Source: Pedobacter sp. BAL39 | GTDB taxonomy: Bacteria > Bacteroidota > Bacteroidia > Sphingobacteriales > Sphingobacteriaceae | Direction: 5' to 3' | Assembly: GCF_000170795.1 (NCBI RefSeq) | Contig: NZ_ABCM01000003.1 | Location: forward strand, 355,627-419,626 | DNA: 64,000 nt | Shown here: positions 1 to 8,317 of the stretch, piece by piece | Numbering within the stretch: the stretch's first letter is position 1 | Layout of the letters: the number at the start of each line of letters is the position of its first letter | Made by a program: the position numbers and the translations under genes | The notes under the pieces: generated by a model | Databases searched by the model: none | What the model was told of the DNA's origin: nothing | What the model saw: the letters and a program-made list of their open reading frames with translations, nothing else

Positions 1-489
1 AAATTGCTTCGCCAGGTTTAGGTCCGAATCAGATAGTAAGGTATAGCTCAACTTTTCCTTTGTAGTTGATTGCATAAGGCCCTCTGGCTTGTCTGTACTG
101 ATAGCAATGAGCTGGTAACCCTGTTTTTCCAGTTCTGGAATTGCGTTTTGAAGTCCGGAGAGCTGTTTCGAGCAAAATGGACACCAGCCTCCGCGGTAGA
201 AAATAAGGATGGTCGGCTTTGCAGCAACTTCCTTGTTAAGGTCGAAACTTTCCCCATTTGCGCCCTTCAAGGTGGCTGAGGGAATTGTTTCTCCAATCAG
301 TAACGGACTGATGTCTTCTGGTTTTTGAGGAAATGTAAGCGACATACTTTTTATCCCCTCGTCCGCCATCTTTTTCGCGTTAATCAGGTTGCCTTGCTGT
401 GCACTTAGTGTTGTCGAAGAGAATATACAGAGGGAAAATATCGCTGCTGATAGGCTGATCCTCACCAGCTGTTTAGTTGTTTGTTTCAT
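1..489 (-). CDS. Peroxiredoxin-like AhpC/TSA family protein, cut by the window edge
   Basis: The reading frame starts at the ATG complementary to 487-489 and stays open for 163 codons to position 1, so the C-terminus is missing. Residues 1-30 form a signal peptide (hydrophobic stretch ending near LSAQQ), which predicts export. A thioredoxin-fold region follows, with the motif GGWCPFC placing cysteines at about residues 103 and 106. This motif is typical of the peroxiredoxin-like AhpC/TSA group that reduces peroxides or disulfides. Family membership is clear from the motif. The substrate is not known, and the lost C-terminus could carry a further domain. Confidence 0.85.
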   Translation of the reverse strand, partial: MKQTTKQLVRISLSAAIFSLCIFSSTTLSAQQGNLINAKKMADEGIKSMSLTFPQKPEDISPLLIGETIPSATLKGANGESFDLNKEVAAKPTILIFYRGGWCPFCSKQLSGLQNAIPELEKQGYQLIAISTDKPEGLMQSTTKEKLSYTLLSDSDLNLAKQF

Positions 490-767
490 CGTTTTATCCA
501 GATTTTATGTTCATTTAGAATTACGGCAGGTCTTTGCCACGAAGATTCATGTGAAATGCCGTTTTTATCGTCAACTATTGTTTGAAATTAAGATGTAAAG
601 ATATTGGATGAACGCTCTAATATCGGTATCTGTATTTCCCGCGCTGTTGACAATGTTTCCCGAAGTTGTTTTTGCTAAAAAAATCGGTGAATCTTTGATC
701 TGAACCAATCAAAATTGGAAGGATTAAATATGAACGTTCGGGAATACTGGAATAAGTTATAATTCAC

Positions 768-1379
768 TTAAGCAGCAATGCGTTGAAGGATCACCTTGCA
801 AGGGTGATCAGAAGTAACCATCACATGGTGGCGCTTATGTAAGGGGATCTGAAAATAATCTCCTGGCCCTAATTTATTGATTTGATCTTCAACATGAATT
901 TCACATGTTCCTTCGAGAATGAGGAAACGTTCAAATTCGTGGTCATGTGTTTCCTGAGGCGCCATATGTTCAATCCATACTATTGCAGTAATCAGCTCTG
1001 GCGTATAACTCAATATCTTTGCAAATACATCCTGGAAGGTGTCTGGTAAGACCATATCAGGGCGATCCAGCCAGCGGCTGAAATCTTTCGCCGCGGAGCG
1101 CTCATTAAGAACTGGAGTTAACTCAGGCTGTTCCCCTGATCCTATTCTGTCCGAATAATCGACGGTAGCCATTAAAAATGGTTTGATGATAGGGTCAGGC
1201 TCGATAGCATGAAATTGTGCGTATCTCTCAAGCGCTATGCTGATTTCGTCCAGCTCCATTCTGACCTCATTATGAACTGAAGCCATTGACTCAATGAAAA
1301 TAGCTTCCTCCGAATCTACTTGTCCAAGGACGTACATATCCAGTAATCCGGATGATATTAGTTCCTGCCAGTTTTGCAT
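768..1379 (-). CDS. Anti-sigma-like N-terminus fused to a cupin domain (ChrR-like)
   Basis: The 203-residue protein has two parts. Residues 1-80 (SSGLLDMYVLGQVDSEEA and the acidic helices after it) resemble the N-terminal region of Bacteroidota RskA/anti-sigma-K proteins. Residues 115-203 form a cupin, with THDHEFER and PLHKRHH supplying likely metal-binding His and Glu residues. This is the general plan of ChrR, an anti-sigma factor with a cupin that senses singlet oxygen. No sigma factor gene lies beside it; the nearest is more than 12 kb away at 13511-14119. The ChrR zinc-finger motif is not obvious at the N-terminus. Calling it an anti-sigma factor is an inference; the cupin is secure. 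Confidence 0.7.
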   Translation of the reverse strand: MQNWQELISSGLLDMYVLGQVDSEEAIFIESMASVHNEVRMELDEISIALERYAQFHAIEPDPIIKPFLMATVDYSDRIGSGEQPELTPVLNERSAAKDFSRWLDRPDMVLPDTFQDVFAKILSYTPELITAIVWIEHMAPQETHDHEFERFLILEGTCEIHVEDQINKLGPGDYFQIPLHKRHHVMVTSDHPCKVILQRIAA

Positions 1380-1621
1380 ATTAAGTGATTGATGAGGATA
1401 AAGTTAACTGATTCCGATAAAGTTAACATTTTTTTATGTTCAGTTTTTTAATTAGAGTACCGACCTGAATGCGAAGCTCCTGAATTACCTTTTTAAACCG
1501 CAATAGCTGCTTCATAATTTGAAATGTTTACAACAACGAATGTCATCAGTAAAGTTGATGAAGCATCAGCAGGGGATAAAGCGGCCTTCGAGAGTTGTAT
1601 GTCGAAATGTTTTGAAATTCT

Positions 1622-1629
1622 TAACTTTG
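1622..1629 (+). promoter_or_regulatory. Candidate TAnnTTTG promoter box, leaderless for the AraC gene
   Basis: TAACTTTG matches the Bacteroidota -7 consensus exactly and ends four bases before the ATG at 1634. Transcription would start on or next to the start codon, giving a leaderless mRNA. No convincing -33 TTG was found at the usual spacing. Confidence 0.4.
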
Positions 1630-1633
1630 CAGC

Positions 1634-2512
1634 ATGGCAACGAAGATGGAACGTTCGGTTTCTGAATTTAACAATGAGCTGAAGTTGAAAGGCTTTAACG
1701 TCTGGCAGCTGGAAAGCGATAGCAATTCTACCAAAGTTTACAGCAGAAAGGACTTTTACAAAATCTGTCTCACCACAGGCAAGAGCATCATTCACTATGC
1801 TGATCGCAGCTTTGAAGCGGAAGGTACCGTTCTTTTCTTTGGTAATCCACATGTTCCCTACTCCTGGGAAACGCTGTCGACAACCTACGTCGGCTATACC
1901 TGTTTATTTTCTGAAGAGTTCCTGAAGGCCTCAGAACGATCTGAAAGCCTGCAGCAATCTCCATTTTTCAAGTTGGGCGGGACACCGATTCTGCGGATCG
2001 ATGAAACACAACGTATGTTCCTGAATACCATGTTTCAGAAGATGATTGAGGAACATCATACAGATTATATCTTTCGGGATGAGCTGATCCGTAATTACAT
2101 CAACCTGATCATTCATGAGGCATTGAAATTGCAGCCTTCTGAAAATTTTAATCAGCATAAAAATGCTTCTTCGCGCATAACGTCAGTATTTCTGGAATTG
2201 CTGGAAAGACAGTTTCCGGTAGAGAATGTAGATCGGTCTCTATCTTTAAAGACCGCTCAGGATTATGCCAGCGCGCTGTCTATTCATGTAAACTACCTCA
2301 ACCGCGCTGTAAAAGAGATCACCGGCAAATCTACCACGAGCCACATCCGCGATCGGTTGATCAGCGAAGCGAAAGCCTTATTACAGCATACCGATTGGAA
2401 CATTTCTGAAATTGCCTATGCACTTGGTTTTGAGTATCCCACTTATTTCAACAACTTCTTTAAAAAGACTACCGGAACAAATCCTACCGGGTTCAGAGAA
2501 GCGATGGTTTGA
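1634..2512 (+). CDS. AraC family transcriptional regulator
   Basis: This 292-residue regulator has an N-terminal cupin-like sensing domain (about residues 20-160, containing the phrase FFGNPHVPYSW). Two AraC helix-turn-helix motifs lie in residues 190-290: the first around DYASALSIHVNYLNRAVKEI, the second around ISEIAYALGFEYPTYFNNFF. It belongs to the same subgroup as the regulator at 32226-33158. The ATG at 1634 is preferred because a TAnnTTTG box ends just before it; an ATG four codons downstream is the alternative. The acetyltransferase at 2576 follows by 63 bases and is a plausible target or operon partner. Confidence 0.88.
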   Translation: MATKMERSVSEFNNELKLKGFNVWQLESDSNSTKVYSRKDFYKICLTTGKSIIHYADRSFEAEGTVLFFGNPHVPYSWETLSTTYVGYTCLFSEEFLKASERSESLQQSPFFKLGGTPILRIDETQRMFLNTMFQKMIEEHHTDYIFRDELIRNYINLIIHEALKLQPSENFNQHKNASSRITSVFLELLERQFPVENVDRSLSLKTAQDYASALSIHVNYLNRAVKEITGKSTTSHIRDRLISEAKALLQHTDWNISEIAYALGFEYPTYFNNFFKKTTGTNPTGFREAMV

Positions 2513-2575
2513 AATTTATAAGGATTAGTTTGATGGTCGTAAGCTCCAAAGTCGCTGATATGCGAACTTTGTGAC

Positions 2576-3148
2576 ATGAAAGATATTTTCGAAAGACTAC
2601 AGAAAGCTGAACTTGTTCGTCTTGATGATCCGGAATTTTTTAAGGTCGACGAAGTTGTCAACCGCACGCTGGCGCTAAACCCTGCACTGAATGCTGCAAC
2701 GAGCGTTGCTGAGATGCGCAATGCCCTGAGCAGTATTGTCGGCTACCCGATAGATCAAAGCACGACTGTTTTTGTTCCTTTTTATACCAATTTCGGACGA
2801 TCCATCCGTATCGGTAAACATGTCTTCATCAATCATGCCTGCAGCTTTTTAGATATGGGCGGGATTACCCTGGAAGACCATGTACTTATTGGTCCAAGGG
2901 TGAACCTTATAACAGAGAATCATCCTCTGGATCCTATGGAGAGAAGGGGTATGTTATGCAAACCCATCCTGATTAAACGTAATGCCTGGATTGGTGCTGG
3001 CGCTACTATATTGCCAGGGGTGACTATAGGGAAAAATGCTGTGGTTGCTGCAGGTGCGGTGGTCAGTAAGGATGTTCCTGATCACGCTGTGGTTGGAGGC
3101 ATTCCTGCAAGGTTGATCAAAACTATTGATATGAACAGCGAGTTATAA
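2576..3148 (+). CDS. Sugar O-acetyltransferase, hexapeptide-repeat family (LacA/Maa/NodL type)
   Basis: The 190-residue protein has the length and plan of maltose/galactoside O-acetyltransferases. A short helical N-terminus is followed by a left-handed beta-helix of hexapeptide repeats, for example IRIGKHVFINHACSF, ITLEDHVLIGPRV and ATILPGVTIGKNAVVAAGAV. The catalytic histidine should be His116, in the motif ITENHPLDP. The family transfers acetyl from acetyl-CoA to a sugar hydroxyl in the cytoplasm. The acceptor cannot be read from the sequence. The bases just before the ATG (GAACTTTG, then TGAC) are a weak TAnnTTTG match at the spacing seen for the upstream AraC gene, so it may have its own promoter. 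Confidence 0.88.
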   Translation: MKDIFERLQKAELVRLDDPEFFKVDEVVNRTLALNPALNAATSVAEMRNALSSIVGYPIDQSTTVFVPFYTNFGRSIRIGKHVFINHACSFLDMGGITLEDHVLIGPRVNLITENHPLDPMERRGMLCKPILIKRNAWIGAGATILPGVTIGKNAVVAAGAVVSKDVPDHAVVGGIPARLIKTIDMNSEL

Positions 3149-3194
3149 GTATGTGATTGATGCAGCAACGATATAGTGCTTAACTTCCTTTTGT

Positions 3195-3202
3195 TAAATT
3201 TG
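3195..3202 (+). promoter_or_regulatory. Candidate TAnnTTTG promoter box for the cupin gene
   Basis: TAAATTTG matches the Bacteroidota -7 consensus and lies 25 bases before the ATG at 3228, a normal short leader. No clear -33 element was seen. Confidence 0.35.
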
Positions 3203-3227
3203 ATAATGCTAATTTTAAGATGAAAAG

Positions 3228-3629
3228 ATGGAAATTACAAGGATAGGTTCCAGGTCTTCTGTGAAAGGACCTGAGGATTGGTTTACCGGATCAGTGAGGA
3301 TTGACCCGCTATTTGAAGCCAATGACGCAAGGAGCGGTGCCGCGGCAAGTGTGACTTTCGATGCTGGTGCCAGAACGGCCTGGCATACCCATCCGCTGGG
3401 ACAGACCTTGATTGTAACGGCTGGATTTGGCTGGGTGCAAAGAGAGGGTGGACCCGTGGAAACCATTAGCCCAGGGGATGTAGTTTGGTTTGAGCCAAAT
3501 GAAAAGCACTGGCATGGTGCAACAGCAACCACAGGCATGACCCATATTGCGATTCAGGAAAACCTGGATGGCAAAGTTGTCGATTGGATGGAGCAGGTTG
3601 CCGATCGGCAATATCAAGGGACGCTATAG
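3228..3629 (+). CDS. Single-domain cupin protein
   Basis: This 133-residue protein is one cupin domain. [13 protein letters not shown] gives the first metal-binding motif (two His and a Gln), and [11 protein letters not shown] gives the second. It resembles the small cupins often annotated as carboxymuconolactone-decarboxylase-associated or (R)-mandelonitrile-lyase-like proteins. Its reaction cannot be assigned. It faces the TlpA gene of locus A, and a bidirectional terminator separates the two. A second ATG at 3220 is out of frame. Confidence 0.85.
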   Translation: MEITRIGSRSSVKGPEDWFTGSVRIDPLFEANDARSGAAASVTFDAGARTAWHTHPLGQTLIVTAGFGWVQREGGPVETISPGDVVWFEPNEKHWHGATATTGMTHIAIQENLDGKVVDWMEQVADRQYQGTL

Positions 3630-3635
3630 ATTAAT

Positions 3636-3661
3636 AAAGCCCGGCATTTTTGCCGGGCTTT
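3636..3661. terminator. Bidirectional intrinsic terminator
   Basis: A perfect 11-bp stem (AAAGCCCGGCA pairing with TGCCGGGCTTT) encloses a four-base T loop between the convergent cupin gene and locus A. The ends of the stem supply A/T tracts in both directions, followed by TTTTT on the plus strand. It should end transcription from both sides. Confidence 0.85.
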
Positions 3662-3666
3662 GATTT

Positions 3667-4776
3667 TTATTTGATTAAAGCAGAAAGTTTTTCGGTCAGG
3701 TCTTCACCTCTCAGGTTCTTTGCAATGATCACTCCTTCAGGGTTGATCAGCAGGTTCTGAGGAACGGAGCTAATGCCGTACATCACCGCCACTTCATTTT
3801 TCCATCCTTTCATATCACAGACATGAATCCATGGAAGGCCGTCTTTTTCTACTGCAGCTGCCCAGGCTTCCTTACCCTGGTCTAAAGAAACGCCTACAAC
3901 TTCGAAATTTTTGCTTTTCAGCGCCTGGTACGCTTTAACCAGGTTCGGATTTTCGGCCCTGCAGGGTACACACCAGCTCGCCCAGAAGTCTACCAGTACG
4001 TATTTTCCTCTTAGTGATGAAAGTGTAAAGGCTTTATCGTTGAGGTCGTTTTGTGTGAAATCTGTTGCTTTAATACCAGTCTGGCGTCTTTTGGCAATTT
4101 CGATTTTTTCAAGTGTCCGCTTACCAAGGTCCGAGGCTTTCAGCTCTGGAGAAAACCGGTGGTAAAGTGGTTCCACTTTTGCCGGCTCGAACTTGCTGTC
4201 AAGGATGTGGATGTTGTAGGTATACAACCCCATAAAGGAATGCAGATGGGATTCTGCGAACTTCCATTTGATGTCCTTTATTGTTGCCACCAGCTTAACC
4301 ACGCTGTCAGACGCCTTTTTCCAGGCTTCATCCTTTGGCTTTCCCCTGAAATCATCATTCAGCTGAATGATCGCATTGGTTAAAGGTTTAGTTAGGGCAT
4401 CCAGTTCACGTTCTTCCTTGTCGGATACAGATCCACTTACTGTTGCATTTTTGATAGAATCGGTGCCAACGAATACAATTTTTGAGTTTTCAAGGAAGAA
4501 TCCGAGATCATCTCGTTGTCGTCCGGAAGCAGGATGGCTTTGTCTTTTGATGGCAATGATTGCCTGTTGTGGTGCATCCACACTTCCGGTAAATTGGAAT
4601 TTGCCTCCTTTAACGGCAACGGAGTCAGTTTCTTCAAACTGACCATTCTTAAGGGTGACGAGGTATGCTTTTGCTGGTTCTTTTAGACCAGGAAGCTTAC
4701 CGGAAAGGGTATAGCTTTTTTGTGCTGCTGCCAGAAACGGCAGCAGTATCAAAATTGAAAATATTGTTTTCTTCAT
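3667..4776 (-). CDS. TlpA-family thiol:disulfide protein with DUF4369 (locus A, last gene)
   Basis: Residues 1-18 form a signal peptide ending LAAAQ. A DUF4369 beta domain follows (about 20-115), then a helical linker and a thioredoxin/AhpC-TSA domain (about 235-369). The active-site motif WCVPC has cysteines at 269 and 272. The cis-proline region is SSVPQNLLI. Proteins of this plan reduce or rearrange disulfides in the periplasm. It is the last gene of locus A and is a paralogue of the gene just upstream (4812-5948), sharing the same domain order and the end LRGEDL. The substrate is unknown. Confidence 0.88.
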   Translation of the reverse strand: MKKTIFSILILLPFLAAAQKSYTLSGKLPGLKEPAKAYLVTLKNGQFEETDSVAVKGGKFQFTGSVDAPQQAIIAIKRQSHPASGRQRDDLGFFLENSKIVFVGTDSIKNATVSGSVSDKEERELDALTKPLTNAIIQLNDDFRGKPKDEAWKKASDSVVKLVATIKDIKWKFAESHLHSFMGLYTYNIHILDSKFEPAKVEPLYHRFSPELKASDLGKRTLEKIEIAKRRQTGIKATDFTQNDLNDKAFTLSSLRGKYVLVDFWASWCVPCRAENPNLVKAYQALKSKNFEVVGVSLDQGKEAWAAAVEKDGLPWIHVCDMKGWKNEVAVMYGISSVPQNLLINPEGVIIAKNLRGEDLTEKLSALIK

Positions 4777-4811
4777 TTTTTCTGGTGTTGATTAGGATAT
4801 TGGTATCAATA

Positions 4812-5948
4812 TTACATAGCAAGTAGCGTTGCCAGCTTTTTGTCCAGATCTTCACCGCGAAGGTTTCTGGCAATGATTTTTCCGCTGGGGTCTACCAGGA
4901 AGTTGGTCGGGATGGCAGTCACGCCATACAGCACTGCCGACTTAGCCTGGAAACCGTTTAACTCGGATACTTGTGTCCATGGTAAGCCGTCTTGTTTTAC
5001 TGCGCCAAGCCATGCTCGTCTGCCTTTAGTATCATCCAGGGAAACACCAAGGATGGTGAAGTTTTTGCTTTTATACTTATTGTAGGCGGCGAGCATGTTG
5101 GGGTTTTCGGCGCGACAAGGCTTGCACCAGGAAGCCCAGAAATCTACCAGTACATACTTTCCACGGAAATCAGATAACTTCACCGATTTTCCAGTCGTGT
5201 CCGTTTCGGTGAAGTCCATGGCCATCATGCCAGTATTGGTCTTTTTGCCCGTTTCAATCATCCCGGCCAGTTTTTTTCCTGTATAGGAGTTTCTGAGTGT
5301 TAACGGAAAGCGGGCAAACCTGGCCGCAGCGGTATCGGGATTGAAATTATAAGCAAGTTCAACTTCCTGGAAGATGCGCAGGGAAATATAGGAATTCAGA
5401 TGGCTGTTCATAAAAAACCTGTTCACACTGTCGTATCCCACCTGCGAAGCACTCATGATTTTACCCAGAGGTTTGGTAAGCAAGGTATCTTTACGCTGCT
5501 GTGGAGTCCAGGCATTGTAAACTTTCATTATCGAGTCTGCAATTTTCCGATAAGGTTTTTGTACCATCCTGAGCGCGTTGTCATCGTCGTTGGTCACAGA
5601 ACCCTTCACCACTGAGCGCCATAGGGAATCCTGGGAGCTGATGGTGATGGCTGAGTTTTCCAGGTAAAATTGGAGATACTCCTTATTGTCGTCGTTTGAT
5701 CCAGTAGCTGCTGAATGTTTAACCATCAGATCTGCTAATACCGGATTGCTCAGCAGGCCCTTGAAGCTGAAATTACCGTTGTCAATAGCCGTAGAATCTG
5801 TGACTTTGACGCCATCTTTGTTATAGCTTAAATACGCTTTTGCAGGTGCGCTAAGTGTACCAATCTTTCCTTTGATGGTAAAACCCTTTTGGGCCATCAG
5901 ACTCAGGGGGAGGCAGCAGATTGCTGCCAGAATACATTTTTTAATCAT
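4812..5948 (-). CDS. TlpA-family thiol:disulfide protein with DUF4369 (locus A)
   Basis: The 378-residue protein has a signal peptide (residues 1-19, ending SLMAQ), a DUF4369 domain, and a C-terminal thioredoxin domain. The motif WCKPC puts the cysteines at about 275 and 278; the cis-proline segment is TAIPTNFLV. It lies 35 bases upstream of its paralogue at 3667-4776 and 31 bases downstream of the DUF1735 lipoprotein, so it is probably in the same operon. The loop between the cysteines differs (KP here, VP in the paralogue), which would shift the redox potential. Two adjacent copies suggest a recent tandem duplication or a two-step thiol relay. Confidence 0.88.
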   Translation of the reverse strand: MIKKCILAAICCLPLSLMAQKGFTIKGKIGTLSAPAKAYLSYNKDGVKVTDSTAIDNGNFSFKGLLSNPVLADLMVKHSAATGSNDDNKEYLQFYLENSAITISSQDSLWRSVVKGSVTNDDDNALRMVQKPYRKIADSIMKVYNAWTPQQRKDTLLTKPLGKIMSASQVGYDSVNRFFMNSHLNSYISLRIFQEVELAYNFNPDTAAARFARFPLTLRNSYTGKKLAGMIETGKKTNTGMMAMDFTETDTTGKSVKLSDFRGKYVLVDFWASWCKPCRAENPNMLAAYNKYKSKNFTILGVSLDDTKGRRAWLGAVKQDGLPWTQVSELNGFQAKSAVLYGVTAIPTNFLVDPSGKIIARNLRGEDLDKKLATLLAM

Positions 5949-5979
5949 CTTATTTCGATTTTCGTTTTATTGTTAATGG

Positions 5980-6918
5980 TTATGGTACCAGGGCTATGCC
6001 GCTGATAAATATCGCATCGTACGCGGCGGCGTATTTTACTGCGGCAAGAGCTGTAAAACGCAGGTAGCTGGCGGTTGTAGGTCCAACAGCGATAGATTGC
6101 ATATTATCGGCAATGTTGCCGGCATACGTGCCTTTGTCTGTCCAGGTTATACCATCCGTACTGGTCTCTATTTTTATAGAGGTCGGATAACCGCCCAGCG
6201 TAGGGTATCGCAATGCTGTCGGTATATAGTAATTGAGGGACAGAAAGGTCACTTCTCTATTGAAGTTTATGGTCACCCATTGCGGCATTTGCTGCTGGAT
6301 GTTGGAAGCCCAGTAGGTAGTCAGGTTGTTGGCGTCCAGTAGGGTGGTAGGCGCAAACGTGCCAGTTTGTGAGGAAAAGTCCTCGATGGTCCAGCCTGTT
6401 TTGCTCACAAACAAAGGCTTGCCGGTTTTGAACACATAGTAGATGACCCGACTCGAGGCGGCGCCTTCGGGTTTGCCATCCACAGATTTGATTACAACAG
6501 GTAATACATAAGTGCTGTATTCCGTGAGTTTTGTCTGTTGCCCGATGTTGAGCTCTGCCGATTCGGAAACTGTTGATCCTGCAGGAATGCGGGTCATCTG
6601 TTTGTGAAAAAGATAGGCACTGGTAGGTAATACCAGTGCATTTCCAAAACGGTTGCGGTATTCGGTAATCTTGGTAGTGTCCACAGCAAATTCCACCCAG
6701 TGGTCATCCGAAGATGTCGCAGCGGTCAGGTTTGCTTTCAATTCCAGTAAGATCAGGGAATCCTTCAATATGGAGACTGGCATTTCCAGTGTGTCCTTAC
6801 CAGCCGCCAGCTGAAAGGTAACACTGCTTTCTGGTAAAGTTTCAGGAGCATCCTCCTTACTACATGCCGTTAAAAATACCATTAACGAGCAGAATAGGAT
6901 TATTTTGGTTTTAAACAT
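5980..6918 (-). CDS. DUF1735 plus discoidin-type (F5/8 C) surface lipoprotein (locus A)
   Basis: The 312-residue protein has a lipoprotein signal with Cys19 in the lipobox LTAC. Residues 30-150 match the BT_3987-like DUF1735 fold common in SusE/SusF-position proteins. Residues 165-312 look like an F5/8 type C (discoidin) domain, with WASNIQQQMPQWVTINFNRE and IKIETSTDGITWTDKG as signature stretches. Such domains bind glycans or other ligands at the cell surface. The gene follows susD by 17 bases. It probably acts as an accessory binding protein for the SusC/SusD pair; the ligand is unknown. Confidence 0.82.
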   Translation of the reverse strand: MFKTKIILFCSLMVFLTACSKEDAPETLPESSVTFQLAAGKDTLEMPVSILKDSLILLELKANLTAATSSDDHWVEFAVDTTKITEYRNRFGNALVLPTSAYLFHKQMTRIPAGSTVSESAELNIGQQTKLTEYSTYVLPVVIKSVDGKPEGAASSRVIYYVFKTGKPLFVSKTGWTIEDFSSQTGTFAPTTLLDANNLTTYWASNIQQQMPQWVTINFNREVTFLSLNYYIPTALRYPTLGGYPTSIKIETSTDGITWTDKGTYAGNIADNMQSIAVGPTTASYLRFTALAAVKYAAAYDAIFISGIALVP

Positions 6919-6935
6919 CTTTTCTTTTTTTAAGG

Positions 6936-8306
6936 TTATGGATTCTGTGGCATGCCTGGGTTAAAGCTCATTACCTGGAGTGGTATCTGTAAGGTATAAC
7001 GATTGCTATGAGGCTCCAGGGTAGCGATGACATCACCCTGAACGTTGTACCTGTTGACGGTTCCCATTTTGTTTTCCTTATCTAAACGGCGCATGTCAAA
7101 CCAGCGCAGGCCATTATAGGGCAGCTCATGACTTCTCTCCAATAGTACTTCCTGAAGAACTTCCTCCTGATCTGCTGAGCTGAAGCGTACATAGCTGGCT
7201 TTGGCAAATCTGTTTTTGCGTACATCATCCAGGTACTGAAGCGCCAGCGAAAGGTTGTTGGCACGTGCCGCAGATTCCGCTACGATTAACTTCATTTCCT
7301 GAAAGGACGTTCCTGTGTTGGTATAAGTCAATATTGGATTGATCGCAGCTGGGAAATACGTGGTAGCCCCCCTTGTGGTAAACCGATAACCGTCTGTGCT
7401 TCTGTATAGCTGTCTGACGCGAAGATCGTTGCTCGCGAAAGAACGCATAAAATCAAGTGTAGCTGGAGCTTGACCAATGACCATTCTTCCATAAATTACA
7501 TCGGGATGGGTTCCCAGAATGTTGGTGGAAGGAAGCGCACCATTATAATCAATCATCACGGCCCTGCTATTTGTTAAAGCCATCTCTGCATTTTTCTGAG
7601 CTTCGGGATAATTTGCTGCATAAAAGTAGACCCTTGCCAGCAGGCTATAAGCCGAGGCTTTGGAGCCGCGAAACCTGTTTGCACTGTTGTCGACGGGAAG
7701 GTCCGGAATGGCCGTATTGATGTCATTAATGATGTGTTGATAAACTTCTGCCACCGTACTTCTTGGTGGAACCTCTTGAGTGACGTCGTTTGAGGTTAAA
7801 AAAGGCACTGCCAGATCCTGGGCAGCAGTTGATGCATCATAAGGTTTGCCGTATTCATTAACCAGGTAGAAATATTCCAGCGCACGTCCCAGCAATGCTT
7901 CTGCCTTTAAACTTCTTTTCTGGCCGTTGGTGCCCCCTGTAGCGTCATCGATACCTACGAGCACCGTGTTGAAGAGATTGATCTTCCCGTAATGATCTCC
8001 CCAGAATGCGGGGCTGACATTTAAATCGAATGCAAATTGCGGTGCCCAGGTGTAAATAAGTTCGGGCTCCAAGGCTGGAGGATTGGCGACACTGATCAAA
8101 TCGACGTTATCGCCAAGATAGTTGATGATGGCGTATGGCTGGGCGACACCGTAAAAAAGGGTCTCGTCATTTAACCATTGGTCGTAATCAGTAACTGTAG
8201 AAAGTAATTGTGTTCCCTTTGGTTTGATGTCCAGGTATTTATCACATCCGGTAAATATCAGGCAACAGAACATCAACTGAATAAGTTTGTATTTATAGTG
8301 ATTCAT
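6936..8306 (-). CDS. SusD/RagB-family outer-membrane binding lipoprotein (locus A)
   Basis: This 456-residue protein has a lipobox ending FTGC (Cys21), followed by DKYLDIKPKG, a typical SusD start. The middle contains the tetratricopeptide-like helices seen in the family (LKAEALLGRALEYFYLVNEYG and SLLARVYFYAANYPEAQKNA). SusD lipoproteins form the lid on the SusC channel and capture the substrate. The gene lies 11 bases after susC, so the two should be translated from one message. It is somewhat shorter than many SusD proteins (often 500-600 residues). No conserved specificity motif reveals the ligand. Confidence 0.9.
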   Translation of the reverse strand: MNHYKYKLIQLMFCCLIFTGCDKYLDIKPKGTQLLSTVTDYDQWLNDETLFYGVAQPYAIINYLGDNVDLISVANPPALEPELIYTWAPQFAFDLNVSPAFWGDHYGKINLFNTVLVGIDDATGGTNGQKRSLKAEALLGRALEYFYLVNEYGKPYDASTAAQDLAVPFLTSNDVTQEVPPRSTVAEVYQHIINDINTAIPDLPVDNSANRFRGSKASAYSLLARVYFYAANYPEAQKNAEMALTNSRAVMIDYNGALPSTNILGTHPDVIYGRMVIGQAPATLDFMRSFASNDLRVRQLYRSTDGYRFTTRGATTYFPAAINPILTYTNTGTSFQEMKLIVAESAARANNLSLALQYLDDVRKNRFAKASYVRFSSADQEEVLQEVLLERSHELPYNGLRWFDMRRLDKENKMGTVNRYNVQGDVIATLEPHSNRYTLQIPLQVMSFNPGMPQNP

Positions 8307-8317
8307 TTGCGTACAGT

